Source: Brevipalpus yothersi
Lineage: Eukaryota; Arthropoda; Arachnida; Trombidiformes; Tenuipalpidae
Reading direction: 5' to 3'
DNA length: 64,000 bases
Assembly: GCA_003956705.1 (NCBI GenBank)
Contig: QZCP01000132.1
Span: 44,812-108,811, forward strand
The notes beneath the pieces are model-generated. The model was not told the origin of the DNA, searched no databases, and saw only the letters and a list, made by a program, of their open reading frames with translations. The translations under genes were made by a program, and so were the position numbers. Every line of letters starts with the position of its first letter. Position 1 is the stretch's first letter. Of the stretch, positions 25,555 to 38,877 are shown piece after piece.

Positions 25555-27334
25555 CTTGGATAAACAATTTACACTCAGCGTTCAAGTGAAATGTAGAAAC
25601 TGATTGAAGATCACTTTTCGGCAGTAGAACTGGAGGATTTTGAGTAACCTTCAAACTGGCCTATTGATTGGTACCACTTCGGATGGTCACTCTTACAACT
25701 TTCACTAACGCTAAAAATTGAAGGAGAAATGAGGAAGCGTATCTATCACCATTTATCACGGTTTAATCGTTATTGAGTTGACCATCATCAGTTGAATAGC
25801 ATTTCAAAATGAAAATGAGCCTGTGATAGTTTCAAAGCGGATGCTTGCTGACATCTGATAGGAAGCTCGATTTTCGCCATTCAAACGTCGTTTTTTTGGT
25901 ACTCAAATGATTTTTCTCCAAATTTATTGAAAAGGTAGAATAATCGAATATTTTCCCTGAACAATCTTCCTATGTAAGACTTCGATGGAGAGGAACCGGA
26001 TTAATTACTATCATGATATATTTTCTCTGCCTTCTAATATCCATAGAACTCCATAAGTTTCAAGGCAAATCAGATTTTTACCAAAGTTTTTTTATTGCAC
26101 ATTTTACCTTGAGTCAGAACATCTCTAGCTTGCGCAATTTAAAGTTAGCTAATGAAAGTTGGTTGAAAGTTTTTCACTATCTCTCATAAAAGAGCAATTC
26201 GCTACCATTAATGAGCTTCGAAAGTAGACAAGATAGTGGTCAAGTGGGCCAATGGAAATCAAAGATTTATGTGAGATCTCAGCATTTATGGTGGGATCGT
26301 TGAACCGTCTGAAACTTGCTTGTCGAATAGTTGATGGATGAAGAATTTAATGAACATTTGAGGTAGAGGGAAAGCATGTTCTTTAGCTATAATTTACAAC
26401 TTTCAAGACAAAAAGAGTGAAAATTTCATCAAGTTAGCTCAATCAAATTGAACAAAAACTTTGTGTGTTGAGGTCAGAAGTTTGACACTTCTACATGTTT
26501 ATGTTATGTTATAAAGCATCCGCAAGAAGGGTGTTTATGTTTGGAAAGCATCATTATTCATCTCTACAGACTTTCTTTTGAGAGTTCAAGGGCTATTTTC
26601 ATCACTAATTATGATCGGGAATATTCTGATATTCAGGATACTCGAAGAAAAGATAGGGAAAACGAATATGACAGTCGCAATGAGACGTTACGAAAAGTTA
26701 GAAAAAACTTTACCCGTGAGAAGAATTCTTCACGGGTATTGAATGATAGTCTATCGACTTGATAAATTGAGCTGTAGATGAGCCAATGAGATGAATATTA
26801 TGAATAATCTTTTGAAGAGTCTGAAGTTTCACCATATTACATATTTCCCTCATCTTCCATCTCTCTTCACACGCAGACATAGCATCTTAGATTACGCAAA
26901 TAGAAGTTGAACCAAAATTTGACGGTTGAAGATTCAATCGCCAGTAACAACTAAACAGTGGAATCTTTTCACTTATTGCGATACAAACTCATCGGGCGTA
27001 AGCTAAAACTATTCCAATCTTACCCTCAAACAGATTAGAGCTTTTCTTTCTGAACAATGGTTACATTGGTGAGTGAGAACGTGTCGAGCTTAGATCCTGT
27101 AAATATTGTAGCAAAGAGGAAAGAAAGAAAGTAAGAGAACTGTTGTCATTTATTGTTGCCCAGGCTGGTAGAGATAGAGCCATTCAGAGCCATATTCACC
27201 ATGAATGGTTCGTATGTTAGCCTAAAATTCAAATGCGGAACATCGAGCCCGGGAAACCAATTTTGGACCATCTCCCGTACACCTATGGTATATTCTGGGG
27301 ACACAAGATGAGGATGTCTCATCAGCATGCTGCA

Positions 27335-27338
<4 letters not shown>

Positions 27339-27395
<57 letters not shown>
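27339..27395. repeat. (TC)n microsatellite
   Basis: A perfect TC run of about 28 units, ending in TTTC variants. Its sister tract lies 0.12 kb downstream. Confidence 0.97.
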
Positions 27396-27407
<12 letters not shown>

Positions 27408-27510
27408 ATTTCTCTTCCTCATGCTTTCTACTCGATATTTAGAAACTCAGATAGGCTCTAGTATTTCGGCGACATGCCAAAAGAATCAAAGCATTCAGAT
27501 TGTTTCAACA

Positions 27511-27513
<3 letters not shown>

Positions 27514-27558
<45 letters not shown>
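27514..27558. repeat. (TC)n microsatellite
   Basis: A perfect TC run of about 22 units in the same orientation as the tract at 27339. Confidence 0.97.
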
Positions 27559-27561
<3 letters not shown>

Positions 27562-28785
27562 GACTCCATTGTATGGGCCCTCTCTCCGTATTTTTCCATC
27601 TTGGAGACTGGTTCATCTTTCCGGCTGCATCGTGTTCATTTTCAGCCATTCAAAATGACAAGTAATTAGTTGAAATCCATCTTACTCGAACGTATTTCGA
27701 CTTGTCGTTTGGAGTCAAAGATTAAGCAAAAGTCGATCTCAACTTGTCCAAGAATCACGGTTGCTTGTCATGAATATACTGATTTGCCATCGCTTAGCAA
27801 AGGTACTCCATTCTCGCCTCTTGTCGCCTCATGGTCTATCTTGGCGATGTTATAATCGTAAGAGAATGATATTCTTGCAAAGTTTTGCTTAAAAGAGGAG
27901 AAAAGTTAAAAGTTGTAATTTCGAAATCACTGAAGAATATCTTGATCGAATGCGCGGGAAAAAATTATGAATACATAGTAGCTTAATGTAGCTTAATCAA
28001 ATACAATCCTTCTACACTTTTTACACGCCAACATAGTTGTGCACGATTCACGTTTCATTCATAAGTTGAATAAGATAATGAAGAATCATGAGTTAATGAG
28101 GTTTTACTCAACTGGCAAGAAGACTCTCATCACTGTGAGCATGTGGTGCTGTGACACAAGTTAGTTAAGTGAAGAAGCTGATGAAAGATGGTGAAAAATA
28201 TGTCACTCATCATAATCATTTCCCGGGGAGAACCGGAGAATGAAGTTTATGAAATATCTGATTCTTTTTGTCTGCTCCTTCCCATGTATTTTTCTAACAG
28301 TACTTTGAGCTCTCTAATTTTAAAGTTCATTAACCTTCGGATGGAAGAAATCCATTTTATCATACAGATATTCAGATCGGTGGAAATTTTCTTTTTCTTC
28401 AGTTTCATAATTCGAAATCAAAACCTAGAGAGTGAAAAACTTTGGAAAGCTCAAGATTATTTGTTGGCTTAAAATCACAATTTTGTGACAATTTTGTCAT
28501 CATAAATTGAGATTGGATCATATTCTTGTCCAAATATGACTCAAAAAAGTATTTAAAACATCGAAAATTGAAAGTTATATGGAAAATGGGAAGGAAAATG
28601 GCACAAAATTATATTTAAGATGTATTTTTAGCAATAAGTAGATTCGATGAACTGATTCTGAGCATCTTGAGGAAGAAAAAGAAAATCAAATGAAAAATTA
28701 GACAAACCAATCGATGAGACAACCGAAAAAATTTTAAAAGTAATTCAAATCTTTTTAGAGCATCAAAGAAGTGAAATCGTAGATG

Positions 28786-30747
28786 CTAAGAAATCAAACT
28801 AGAAACTCGAATTTCTGTACTCATCACCTTCAGAATGTAAAAAAGATCCCAAGAATCTACCATGAAATGAGCAAATAGAGTTGCTGCATTGATGAAATAT
28901 CCAGCGAAAAAAACAGTAACTCTAATGATGAACACTAACTCAGCTTGTAAAAAAACAAAAATAGTATCATCAGTAAGTGATAACATTTCATTAAAACAAA
29001 GAGTGGATGTGCAAACAGATACCTCACTTCACCTCTGTCTTAATCTTGCCTCTTTTTCTGCAAAATCAGCAAAAAATCTCATAAGAATGCAAGAGACGAA
29101 TGATTCACCTTGATACTGACCTTTCTCATTCAAACTTAACCGTTGAGTGAGAATTAGGGGATTGAGCATTCAATGACATCTTGTCTAAAATCATTGCTTT
29201 GACCACTTTTACTGATAAGCTACATCATGAAATGAATTCTTGAGGAATTCATTAGACTATGACTAGATAAGCTCACTGCGTATGCTAATACATGTAAAGT
29301 AGGAATGACTTTATTTTCTAAACTGTTTTCCTAAATGTTTCATCACCGCTTGTTTATTCAATAGTTTTTTCTTATTTTCTTAGAAAATAATTTCCGTTCG
29401 AGTAAAATCATGATGAGTGATACTAGAACAAATTGAAGTAAAAAACAGCAAAAACCGGGGAAAATGATGAAGTACAGAGTAAATGAACGATATGAGAGAG
29501 AATCTTCGCTCTTTCCCATTATATTCCTTCTGGAACCAAATTTAGAGCAGAATAGAGGAACATAACAGAGGAAAATTTTGAGAAGAACAATTCGCATAAA
29601 CGCAAAAACAGGAATCCATGAAAAATTGACCGAATTTTTTCTTCCGCTCTTGCAGGAGGGGGAGAATATGAGCTTAAAATGTACAGATGTACAGCGTTAG
29701 AAATGATTCTGATTCATTGACTGTCTATCTTCATGATACAGCTCCAAACTTCAATCTTTTAAAAAATGATAGCTTCTATCTTTCATCAAGAACCAGAACA
29801 TATATACACCGAGAAAACAGACTGAAAAACCGGAGTAGTAAGCGAGACAAGATCTACATATAATGGGACGTTTTGTATCGAGCTTCACGATAGAGCTTCT
29901 CCTCGACTTTAGCTTGTCTTTTTTTGGCTCCATTTTCAGATCTATTACCACTCTCTGATGGCTGATATAGCAAGAGAGGATATTTTCGGCAAAGCTTTCA
30001 CAGGTACAAGAAAGAAAAGAGAGAGAGAATGCTAGGGAAGATGCTAGGGAAAAATTTCTTTCTCGAGTGATGTGTTTTCGAAATCTCAAAGAGGAGCCAA
30101 ACTGACGAGCTGATGGATTGCATTGGAATAGCGATTAATGAGGATGAATGAGTATTTGCATGTGGTGATGTTCACCATAAGTTGTATGCATAACTGAACG
30201 TAAGTTTCAATTACAATCAACAGTGATCAATGCGCTGATCACCATGAGAATATAAATTTGAAACAAATTGTCTAAATACAGAATAAAAATGAGTTAAAGT
30301 AGTATAAATGATTGGATGAAAAGTAAATTCTGAACTCAAAAATGATGAATTTCACAAAATTTCTGGAATTATCGTTTAGGTGAGAGGCGTGACTCTCTTT
30401 AAAAACCGCCTCCAAAAACATCATCGAGGAGAGAAGTTGAGTTGGACCATAAAGCTTAGGCAGACACCAGCTTATAGTAGAAGAAGAAATAGTAAGAGTA
30501 TGTAAAATCAGCTCTTGAATATTTTTTTCTTCAGTGACTTCATCGTGAAGAAATTTCATTGGATTCGGGAATTTTTTCTCGAAACCGGAGGCAGAAAGAG
30601 ACGGTAAATGCTCCATATTATACATAGAAGTTGATGAATTTTATACACCAGTGAAATTAGAGTTAGATGACCGAGTTTTGATTTCTTGAGAATATGTAAG
30701 GAAGCTGAGCATCCAAAAATAGAGGCAGTTTGAGTAAGCACTATCAC
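28786..30747 (-). pseudogene. Minus-strand fragments with hydrophobic segments, possible broken multi-pass receptor
   Basis: Several minus-strand frames (30747-30556, 30625-30272, 30089-29751, 29597-29358, 28986-28786) contain hydrophobic stretches of transmembrane length, for example AYYSGFSVCFLGVYMFWFL and LVFIIRVTVFFAGYFI. Arthropod gustatory-receptor-type genes have this look: low conservation, many Leu/Phe/Ile, long first exon. I could not join the pieces with sound splice sites and saw no diagnostic motif. It may be a diverged receptor gene, a pseudogene, or AT-rich noise. Confidence 0.18.
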
Positions 30748-30899
30748 AATCTGGAGGACTCGGGACGAAGAATTTTAGGCACTTCGTTGGGATTGATAAC
30801 AACGGACGCAATAAGGGATCACCGAGAGTCGACTAATTGGTGGGTCATTCGGTGCTTTTGATTAGAATGTCACAGAACTTGAAAATATTCTTTATTGAG

Positions 30900-33605
30900 C
30901 TAGACCTCTTTAGGCATAGAATCACTGGAAGAAGCCAAATCTTCAAGAATTTCTTTGAAAACAACAGAGTCCACATTTTGACCCAGCATATAAAGTAAGA
31001 ACCAGTCCCCAATGGTTGTTCGCCGAACAATGGTGTGTAGATGGTCTAGTTGTGAGAGATTGAACTTAATATTGAGAAGATAAACTCGTACTGGTGGACA
31101 AGCAATCACAATTAGATGAATGAAGATCATGATTGATGTCATTGATGCCAGTATGAGAAACCAGAACCAGATGAAAATGAAGATTTTCTCATTGATTATG
31201 TTGAGAGGAAGTAAGCACAAGGCATCCACCGATACGATGCTTGCCGATGCACCATATTTATAAAAGCGACATTTGGTCACTTTTGGAAAGATCCTGGTCA
31301 TCGGATCAATCCTATTTTCTTGATCCATTTGATAGAATTCAATCACTTCTATTCCATATCTGAGAAATTCTCCTTCAAAAAATCGATCCAACAGGTACAT
31401 TTGTCCAGTAACGTTCAGAATGTACAGAATCTCTGTGATGAAGAATCTGATGAAAAAAGATGAGAAGCTTATAAAATCAAATTTCAAGGGAACCAGTTAT
31501 GTATCAGACATAGTCTAGATTTTCAAGGGAACTCATGATTGATAATATTCCAAGGATGTAAAGCTTAGCTAGACTTCGATTTGAACTATTCTCGTAATAC
31601 CTCAGTCATTGGTACTTCGATACGGAAACAAGATCACTTCATCATCTTTCACACACAAGACAAGCACAAAAAAGTGATGCATGAGTTTTTTGGAATCGTA
31701 CACAGCCTAGTAAGTGAGCCCAGTAGGCATCTTTTCCAAAATATCGATACGGTAATTAATGACATGCACAAGTTTCTCATGACTCTGATGATTGTGGAGC
31801 TACATTTGGATTATGTACTCAGCTATATACAGAGAAACTATGAAGAGAAGAAGATAAGATTGATAGAAGCTTTCAGAGGATGAAGAGAAGACCCGAAAAA
31901 TTGATTAACTTCACACATAATCGTCATAGAGCTAGGGAGAGAAGCATTTAGTCATAGATCGTTAGAAAGGGTAGCTCAAATCACCTAACCATTTAGAACC
32001 TAAAAGGCTGTTGTAGGCATGAATTTGTTAAAACACTGTTCATGTGAAGAGGTTTTTTTCTTTTTTCTTTCTTCCCTCTTCGCATTTTTGCAACTAAGTG
32101 CCAGGCGAAGGCCTGCCAGCAGGCCTCACCAATGACTCCATTTATACGGATAATTCATTACGATTTACACCACTTTTACATTAATTGACGGAGAATCGGG
32201 AAAGAAAAGAGAAAAAAATCATCGAATTCTTGGTGTCACCAGGAGCGTAGCGGGTTTTCAACATGCTCCACTTCAACCAGAATCTAAATCTAAATCCATA
32301 GAGTTTTCTTCTAAGAGAAAGTTTCTTGCCCTCTCTTCCACTCTCTTCTCTCTCTCCAGGGTTGCTTTCTTTCTCTCTCCCTTAGCTGAACATTATCATC
32401 ATGCTATTCTCTGTTCACTTTTTCCTGGCTTCTCTAGGCTTTCAACTCGCAATATTAATGGATTAACTTGGGAGACTTGACGGAACTGGATATGATGATT
32501 TCGACGAAAGTCACTTAAAAATGAATTCCATGCACAACTCAGCATCCCTACCTGGCAGCGTACCAATCATGATGGCCTTTGCTAGATTGAAGATAATCCA
32601 CCAGAAGCTTTTTCTTTTGGCGTTTCTCTACATGTCATCGTGGTCGGAATCAATTGTCAGCCCCAACAGTCATCGATATGAGTAGGTTCCATCATCATCA
32701 TTAGAACATGAGAACATGGGAACGGACATGAAAGTGATGGAAATAATGGCAAAGAGTAGAGAGAAAAAGAGAGAGAAGAAAAATATACGTTAAGCCGAGA
32801 TTATAAAAATTTCAAAGGAGTTTCTCATCTGAAGCAAAGCTAAGCATGGTAGAATAATTTCACTTGTTGCTATCATCTGTCAAGATGAATGAAAAATTTT
32901 TCAACTAACCCGCATCGGTGCAAATTGCTACATCCAAATCCATCGTTAAAGCTGATAATTTTCCACCTTCCCATAGTTTCCATAACCATCTTGGAATGTA
33001 AAATAGAGTCGCTTGGATGAATAGTACGAAACACACCTTCAAATTGAGGAGAAAAAAAGGAGGCAAAAGATTAATCGAAACACTCAGAATATTACGTTTA
33101 AAAATGTTTCAAAGTGAACAAATTACATCACACGCGTAAGTAGTTGGAAAGAGAAGATCAAAGATGAATAGTTTTCAAGTCATGTACAAAAAATTTTTTC
33201 AGAGTATGTCAACGAATGGCGTCAACGGATCGAAGATTCAAGAGAGAGGATCATTCAAACACTTACCCATTGATAATACCGATGATATTTGAATTCTGAA
33301 TCATCCTGAGAAGCATCTATGCCTGGATGAGGTATTATGTGGTTCCTGGTTAAACTGGGCTCAAGAGCTCTTGGAACGGTGTATGTGGTATGGATCCAAC
33401 AGTAGGTGTTGATCACTGATTGAGGAACATTTTCCTCCCGAACACAATCAATTGGATCTCCTACATACTGTTTGGTGGTCACAATCACACAGAAGGCAAG
33501 AAGAATAATCACTGTTAAGGAATAATGAAGTCGAAGAATACTATTATCAATGTGGACCCTACTGATTTTGAGTAAGGTTCGTAAACTTTTGAAAACATCG
33601 ATCAT
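30900..33605 (-). CDS. Innexin gap-junction subunit
   Basis: Four minus-strand exons, 33605-33267, 33036-32910, 32627-32552 and 31446-30900, join in phase to 362 residues, the normal innexin length. The diagnostic YQWV motif is restored across the first intron (YHRYYQW then VCFVLFIQATLFYIPRWLWK). Two pairs of extracellular Cys are present (DCVREENVPQSVINTYC; CRFYKYGASASIVSVDALC), as are four transmembrane segments, KLLVDYL in the cytoplasmic loop, NVTGQMYLLDRFFEGEF, and LPLNIINEKIFIFIWFWF. The chosen Met gives MIDVFKSL, the usual innexin start; an in-frame upstream Met 16 codons earlier is less likely. Innexins assemble into channels that connect adjacent cells. The exon-2 donor is GTTAGT, which is slightly weak. 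The last intron is 1.1 kb and holds nothing recognisable. Confidence 0.93.
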
Positions 33606-34139
33606 TGTAAGGCACTTGATGAATAAAGTGCTAACAGATGCACTTTTACACACTTATCAATGATCGAAGGGAAGAAAAATAAGTTCAAAGTGTCCAAAAA
33701 TTTGATAATGATGAGATTATCAAATGATTCCACGATTGAAAAGTGAAAATGACCAATTTAACGGTCGAGTCAAAGTATTTGAAAGTGAAGATCACACCAT
33801 GAAGTAGCACTTTGATCACTTGATTCTTTGTTCAAAAAAAGTATGGCGTCAACAAGTCCCGGTGGTTGAAGTTGATAATGTTCGAGAAAGATGACGAAAA
33901 ACAGACAAAGAAAAATGGAGATGAAAAATCAGTTAAACTCAAATCAAACTGAGCACATAGTGTGGCTATTTGATCATGAAGAAATTTTGCTGCCTTACAG
34001 AGAGAGAGGAAGAGAGTGAAATATGTGGATTCTAGAGATGAACTCGAAACTGAGCCGATATGAAGGATTGAGCATAGTCAAGGGAGTTGAAATTTGATCA
34101 CAATTTAAGAGAAGATCAAATCGCTCACATGGTTAAGAG

Positions 34140-34206
<67 letters not shown>

Positions 34207-37200
34207 AATGGAAAGAGAGAAGAAGCGCGCATTAAGATGATCTGACTAAATATTGTCTAATTAATATGCTCATCGTCACCAATATGGTGAAGTTCGACTG
34301 GCCTGATGTTGGGAAGAAGATAAACAGAGCGAAAGCGAGATTATTTCATCAATGACAGATGAAAAAGGGTGGTAAATCTCAACTATCCTATCGAATGTTG
34401 TGAGTGTATGATAATTGAGGGGATAACTTTTCCTTCACTTTGGAGTTAATGAGTCTTTGTCTACCGGATGTACCATACAGTATTGATGGAATGGCAAGTG
34501 GAAAAAGTTGCTAACATGAAATGCAATCAGACTATGGATTCGAATTCGGCTGCTCATCTCTTGTGTTCATGATGATGATGAAATTGTAGATAGAAAATAC
34601 ATCTCTTTCTTCCTCCCTCTCTCTTCCCCGATATGTCTGTACATTATCATGTCCTCATCCTATGTTCATCCAATATCGTCTCAAATATCTTGCCAGTGAA
34701 TATTAATAAGATGCAAAACACATGTATACACAGTAAGCTATGAATGATGATTATTTTAAACTTGAGTAATTGTATCTACCCCAGAATATTCAATCGTCTG
34801 ATTGCAACAAGCCATTTGATGATGATTAAAGATGTTGCTTGCCAATTGATTACACGATCATCAAAGGAATCATATTTAGAAACACGACCTTCCCTTGAAA
34901 CAAGATTATTGAGTTCGATCATTTCGCGGTCGAGTAGGTTATCGAGGCCATCAAGAATAAAGATCAAAGTTTGTGAGAGGATTCTTTCTACAAAAGTATT
35001 TCATCTCTAATATTCTCTTTTTTCGAGGAAAAGTAGAAGAAAGGAAGAAAAAAATAAATAACAATCAAAATTCGTAAACAAATCGTTGATCAAATGATAA
35101 CCGGAAGTGGATGGAAATGTAAATAGAATTCCAAAATAATGTGGATCTGACTTACCGAAAATTGATATGATGAAAGATATTGTCAAAATAACGGCATGAG
35201 ATGATTAATTAGCAGGAAAGGCAAGAATCGAGATATTCTCACAAACTCAGGGGAAAGGAGAATGCTGATCACATCAACTGGATCCATGGCAGTTATAAAA
35301 GTTGAGCAGAATTAATTTTTCAGTAGATATCAGAGGGCCGAAAAAGAGTGAAGATCAGTGAGGAGGTAAAAAGAGATGTCTCAATGAATCCGATGAAAAA
35401 CAGTTCAAATTATGTAGATAAAAAGATGAGAAACAAAAATTCACCTCCATCATCGAGTAAGCACATTGAACCACGAATCATGTCCATCGGCCGCTGATTT
35501 CATTGTTACATTATTATGTCAAAAAAAGTGAAATTATTGAATAACCGAAACACACAAGTCCTGTGTAAAGTTGTTTGCCTTGCGAGAGAGAGTAAAATAA
35601 AGCCAAGAGTCAGCAAGAAAACGATACTATTATTATTTGCCACCACAAGCTTTCGAAAAGCGTACTAGAATGGTTGTTCTTAAAGTGGAGAGAACATCGG
35701 TTTCAGGATGCGGGAAGAGCAGAGGAGAAAAAGAGAGAGAAGGGATGCTGCGGAAAGAGAGAGAGATGCTCAACTTCGCCCTACTTAAAAAACACGCTGC
35801 CAACATCTATCATCGGTAGGTTTGTTTGTTTGGGATGAGTAAAAAAAAATCGTTCCAACACATTATCAATTGATTATATAGATGGGCACCCAAACAAGAA
35901 GCAATTAAAAAAAATTACTCCTCCTCTCAATCAAAAAATACAAAATTAATTCCAACAATCTACCAATTCGAGAGTTCGAAAAGTTCTGAACGTTCCATAC
36001 GAACATAGTGTCGTTGCTACTGATTCTCGTCGCGGCGCTTCATTCAGCATTCAGAATCTCACACAAAACAGAAACATTCTCAAAAAGCTTTCTTCTTCCC
36101 CTTCTTCAACCTCCCCCACATCTCTCTCTCTCTCTCTCTCTTTTAGTGTGTATGTTTGATTCGTGTGTTTAAATGATTAAATACATTTTAGAATGATGAC
36201 CATATTATTGGACCTTTGATTGTGTTTTGTGTGTGTGTGTATGTGTAATATTTACTCATTCTATCAGGTTGGTAATTATTGATGTACATGTGTATATTTG
36301 AGGTGGTTTAATTTCAATCAGATTGGATGATACATATCAAGCTTCGCCATACACACATCGCCAGCTATTGAGCTGTGTGTGTGTTGTAGTAATGGTAGTT
36401 GTAGTTGTTAGTAGTTGTGTGATTAAGATGATTCGTTTGGATGACTGTGTTGTGGGCGAAAAGCTGATAAGCCTTGAGGGCAGAGTAGAGAGAGAGAGAG
36501 AGTGAAGTGAAAAAGAAGGAAATCGTTGAGTGGTGCTTGGATAGTGATTATGGTAAGCTTGTGTATATCTCTTTTTTTGTCTAACTGTGGATGAATTGAA
36601 GGTCTCGATTGTGAGTGGTTATTGATTGTATCCATTGAGGATTGTAGAGAGATTTAAATTTTCTACCTCTCTCTCCCTCCATGTAAAGAGGTAAGGTAGT
36701 TCTTTGTACTTATTGATCAGCTGAAGTCTAATTACTTAGGCCCTACCATCATGATATCGTTTGTGTGTGTGTTTGTGAGATTGTTAATGTGTATAGAAAA
36801 GACATGAATGTGTATGATTGATTTGAGTCATTCTATTATATTCAACCAAGTTCTGTGTATAGTTGGGCGATAACCACTATTATTGATGATGTCTGCCAAA
36901 CGATTCAATTGCTATGATTTTCCACATTCTCATTGTTTATCTTTTTTTCTTTTTCTCCAGTATTCATCTCTCCTTCGATTCTGAACGTTATTTCTTCTAC
37001 TGATTTACTGCAATCGCTATCAACATCTCTCACCAATCTAATATAATAATAATATAAGACATCCAGAGGATATATATATTCTATTTACATCAAACCAAAA
37101 CATCTATTATATATTATAACTGTATACCTCTTCAGCTGATTAGCTTGTCTGTTTGGTTATTTACCTTGGCCCAGTGTCAACTCTTGTCTAAATTTCATTC

Positions 37201-37236
37201 TCATCTTCATCGAAATCAATCCAATCAGAAACAATC
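33606..37236. other. Intergenic interval and 5' region of Rab14
   Basis: AT-rich sequence with a (GA)n tract at 34158-34202. Short open frames on both strands (34744-35010, 35637-35819) are not recognisable. A plausible 5' UTR intron for Rab14 runs from a GTAAGC at 36553 to a pyrimidine-rich CTCCAG ending at 36960. A small GC-rich patch at 36030-36040 (CGTCGCGGCGC) could mark the promoter. Confidence 0.4.
34158..34202. repeat. (GA)n microsatellite
   Basis: A GA run of about 22 units preceded by a GAAA-rich stretch. Confidence 0.97.
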
Positions 37237-38367
37237 ATGTCAAAGGGAAATAGTGGTGGAGTTGGAAGCGGTGGAGGCCCGTACAATTATTCCTACATAT
37301 TCAAGTACATCATCATCGGAGACATGGGCGTTGGAAAATCGTGTTTACTTCATCAGTTCACGGAGAAAAAGTGTGAGTTCTGCGAGAGGTTCTAGACCTT
37401 GAAGACTTTATACTCGATCACAGAAAATTTTCGCTCCACGATGACAGTAGAACTTTTGTTCGCTCATCCTGATTTGAATTCCATCTTGTTTTTTCCAATC
37501 TTTCCTCTCTTCATGAATTGAATTGATTCTCAGTCATTGTGAGCAATTTTTGTTACAAAGCTGAGAACGCGGAAGCTCTATCATGACTGTCTTATTTTGA
37601 GAACAGTTAATTCAGTTCAATTCATCGAACATTTTCTTTCAAAACTTACTTTCCCTTAGTGTTTTCAAAATTTTATCATCCCATTCATTCTCATCAACGC
37701 TATCACGTTTTGTTTCTCAAATAGTCATGGCTGACTGTCCTCACACAATTGGAGTCGAGTTCGGAACACGTATCATTGAAGTTAGTGGCCAGAAAATAAA
37801 GCTACAGATATGGGACACTGCAGGACAGGAGAGGTTCAGAGCTGTCACACGATCGTATTACCGAGGTGCTGCAGGTGCTCTGATGGTATATGATATAACT
37901 CGAAGATCAACCTACAATCACTTATCGAGCTGGTTAACCGATGCAAGAAATCTAACAAATCCCAACACTGTGAGTTTCAATTTCGATGATAGCGATCATC
38001 ATCATCATCATCTTTTGTTTGTTCATCTGTAATCATTCATGAATATGCTTGTAAACAGGTAATTTACTTAATCGGTAACAAGAGTGACTTGGAGGCTCAA
38101 AGAGACGTTACCTACGATGAAGCGAAAGCTTTTGCTGAAGAGAATGGTCTCATGTTTATCGAAGCATCGGCAAAAACTGGTGAAAATGTTGAAGAAGCCT
38201 TCCTGGAGACCGCTACCAAAATCTACAAACACATTCAAGATGGAAGTCTAGATTTGAATGCTGCCGAGTCAGGTGTTCAACACAAACCGAGTTCCGGTGG
38301 AGTTGGGAATCAACAGCATCGCCTTGGAGGAGATCCTCTTGATCGTAAATCAGAATGTAGCTGTTAA
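37237..38367 (+). CDS. Rab14: Rab14 small GTPase
   Basis: Three exons, 37237-37372, 37725-37969 and 38059-38367, encode 229 residues. After a Gly/Ser-rich leader the sequence is almost identical to vertebrate Rab14: [20 protein letters not shown]. The P-loop GDMGVGKS is at 28-35, switch II WDTAGQE at 75-81, and the guanine-specificity motif NKSD at 133-136 (NKAD in the vertebrate protein). The hypervariable tail [17 protein letters not shown] is followed by the C-terminal CSC for double geranylgeranylation. Rab14 acts between the trans-Golgi network and early endosomes. AATAAA lies at 38590-38595. The gene converges on Sec61 beta. Confidence 0.97.
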
Positions 38368-38877
38368 TTGAGTAAATATTATAAGAAAAAAGCTGAATCT
38401 TACTGTTAAATACCACAACTGATACACACAAACAAAAACGATTACATCCACCGGCACCGTGCATGGAGAGTTCCCATGAAGCGAGAGAATGGGAGAAAAA
38501 AAATTGAATTCCAGAGAATTGAAACCACTTACTATATTTTAACTCCTTCATTGTTCAAGGAAGCGATAATATGATAAATATTGTCCGGAAATAAATTTAA
38601 TTTGTATTTCGATTATATTATTTGATTATTCCAAAATTTGGTTTGTACAAATCATTAAAGTGGATTCAGAGTTAATAATCCCCAAGCAAAATTGATAGAA
38701 ATAATAATTATAATAATAATCTTATAAGTGATTCAAATAATGCTCATCAGTCGATTGAATCCTTCATTCTTATGATTTGAACATTTGATAAAGATGGAAA
38801 AATTGAATTCAATCGATCATACATCACCATCATCATCATCATTATATCATTAAGTGATTGTGAAATATTGTGCTCGA

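Larger units (their letters stand above)
27146..27900 (-). pseudogene. Possible decayed secreted-protein gene fragments, family unknown
   Basis: On the minus strand, 27900-27660 reads protein-like, alternating polar and hydrophobic residues (GENGVPLLSDGKSVYS, then QATVILGQVEIDF) but broken by an in-frame TGA. Two TC microsatellites follow. Then 27328-27146 reads MVQNWFPGLDVPHLNF and YEPFMVNMALNGSIS, ending in a stop. Farther down, after a CAG near 27095, the fragment KLDTFSLTNVTIV occurs. The style recalls lipid-binding TULIP or JHBP/takeout-like proteins, but this is only an impression. I could not find consistent splice sites, so a pseudogene or chance composition are both possible. Confidence 0.2.
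25555..30899. other. Gene-poor interval with microsatellites and possible decayed coding fragments
   Basis: No complete gene could be built across these 5.3 kb. It holds two TC microsatellites (27339-27395 and 27514-27558), a 26-bp imperfect palindrome at 26712-26737, and minus-strand protein-like fragments, listed separately, that do not assemble into an intact reading frame. Confidence 0.5.

Noticed and set aside
31581..31883. 100-codon plus-strand open frame inside the last innexin intron
   Set aside because: Its start would be a TTG. It is charged and helical in look but matches nothing known and lacks splice support.
32109..32126. Perfect 7-bp stem hairpin AGGCCTG / CAGGCCT with a 4-nt loop
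   Set aside because: Short, isolated in an innexin intron, and expected by chance somewhere in 64 kb.
34744..35010. Long open frames on both strands at the same place
   Set aside because: Mutually overlapping, AT-rich, no recognisable motif; probably chance.
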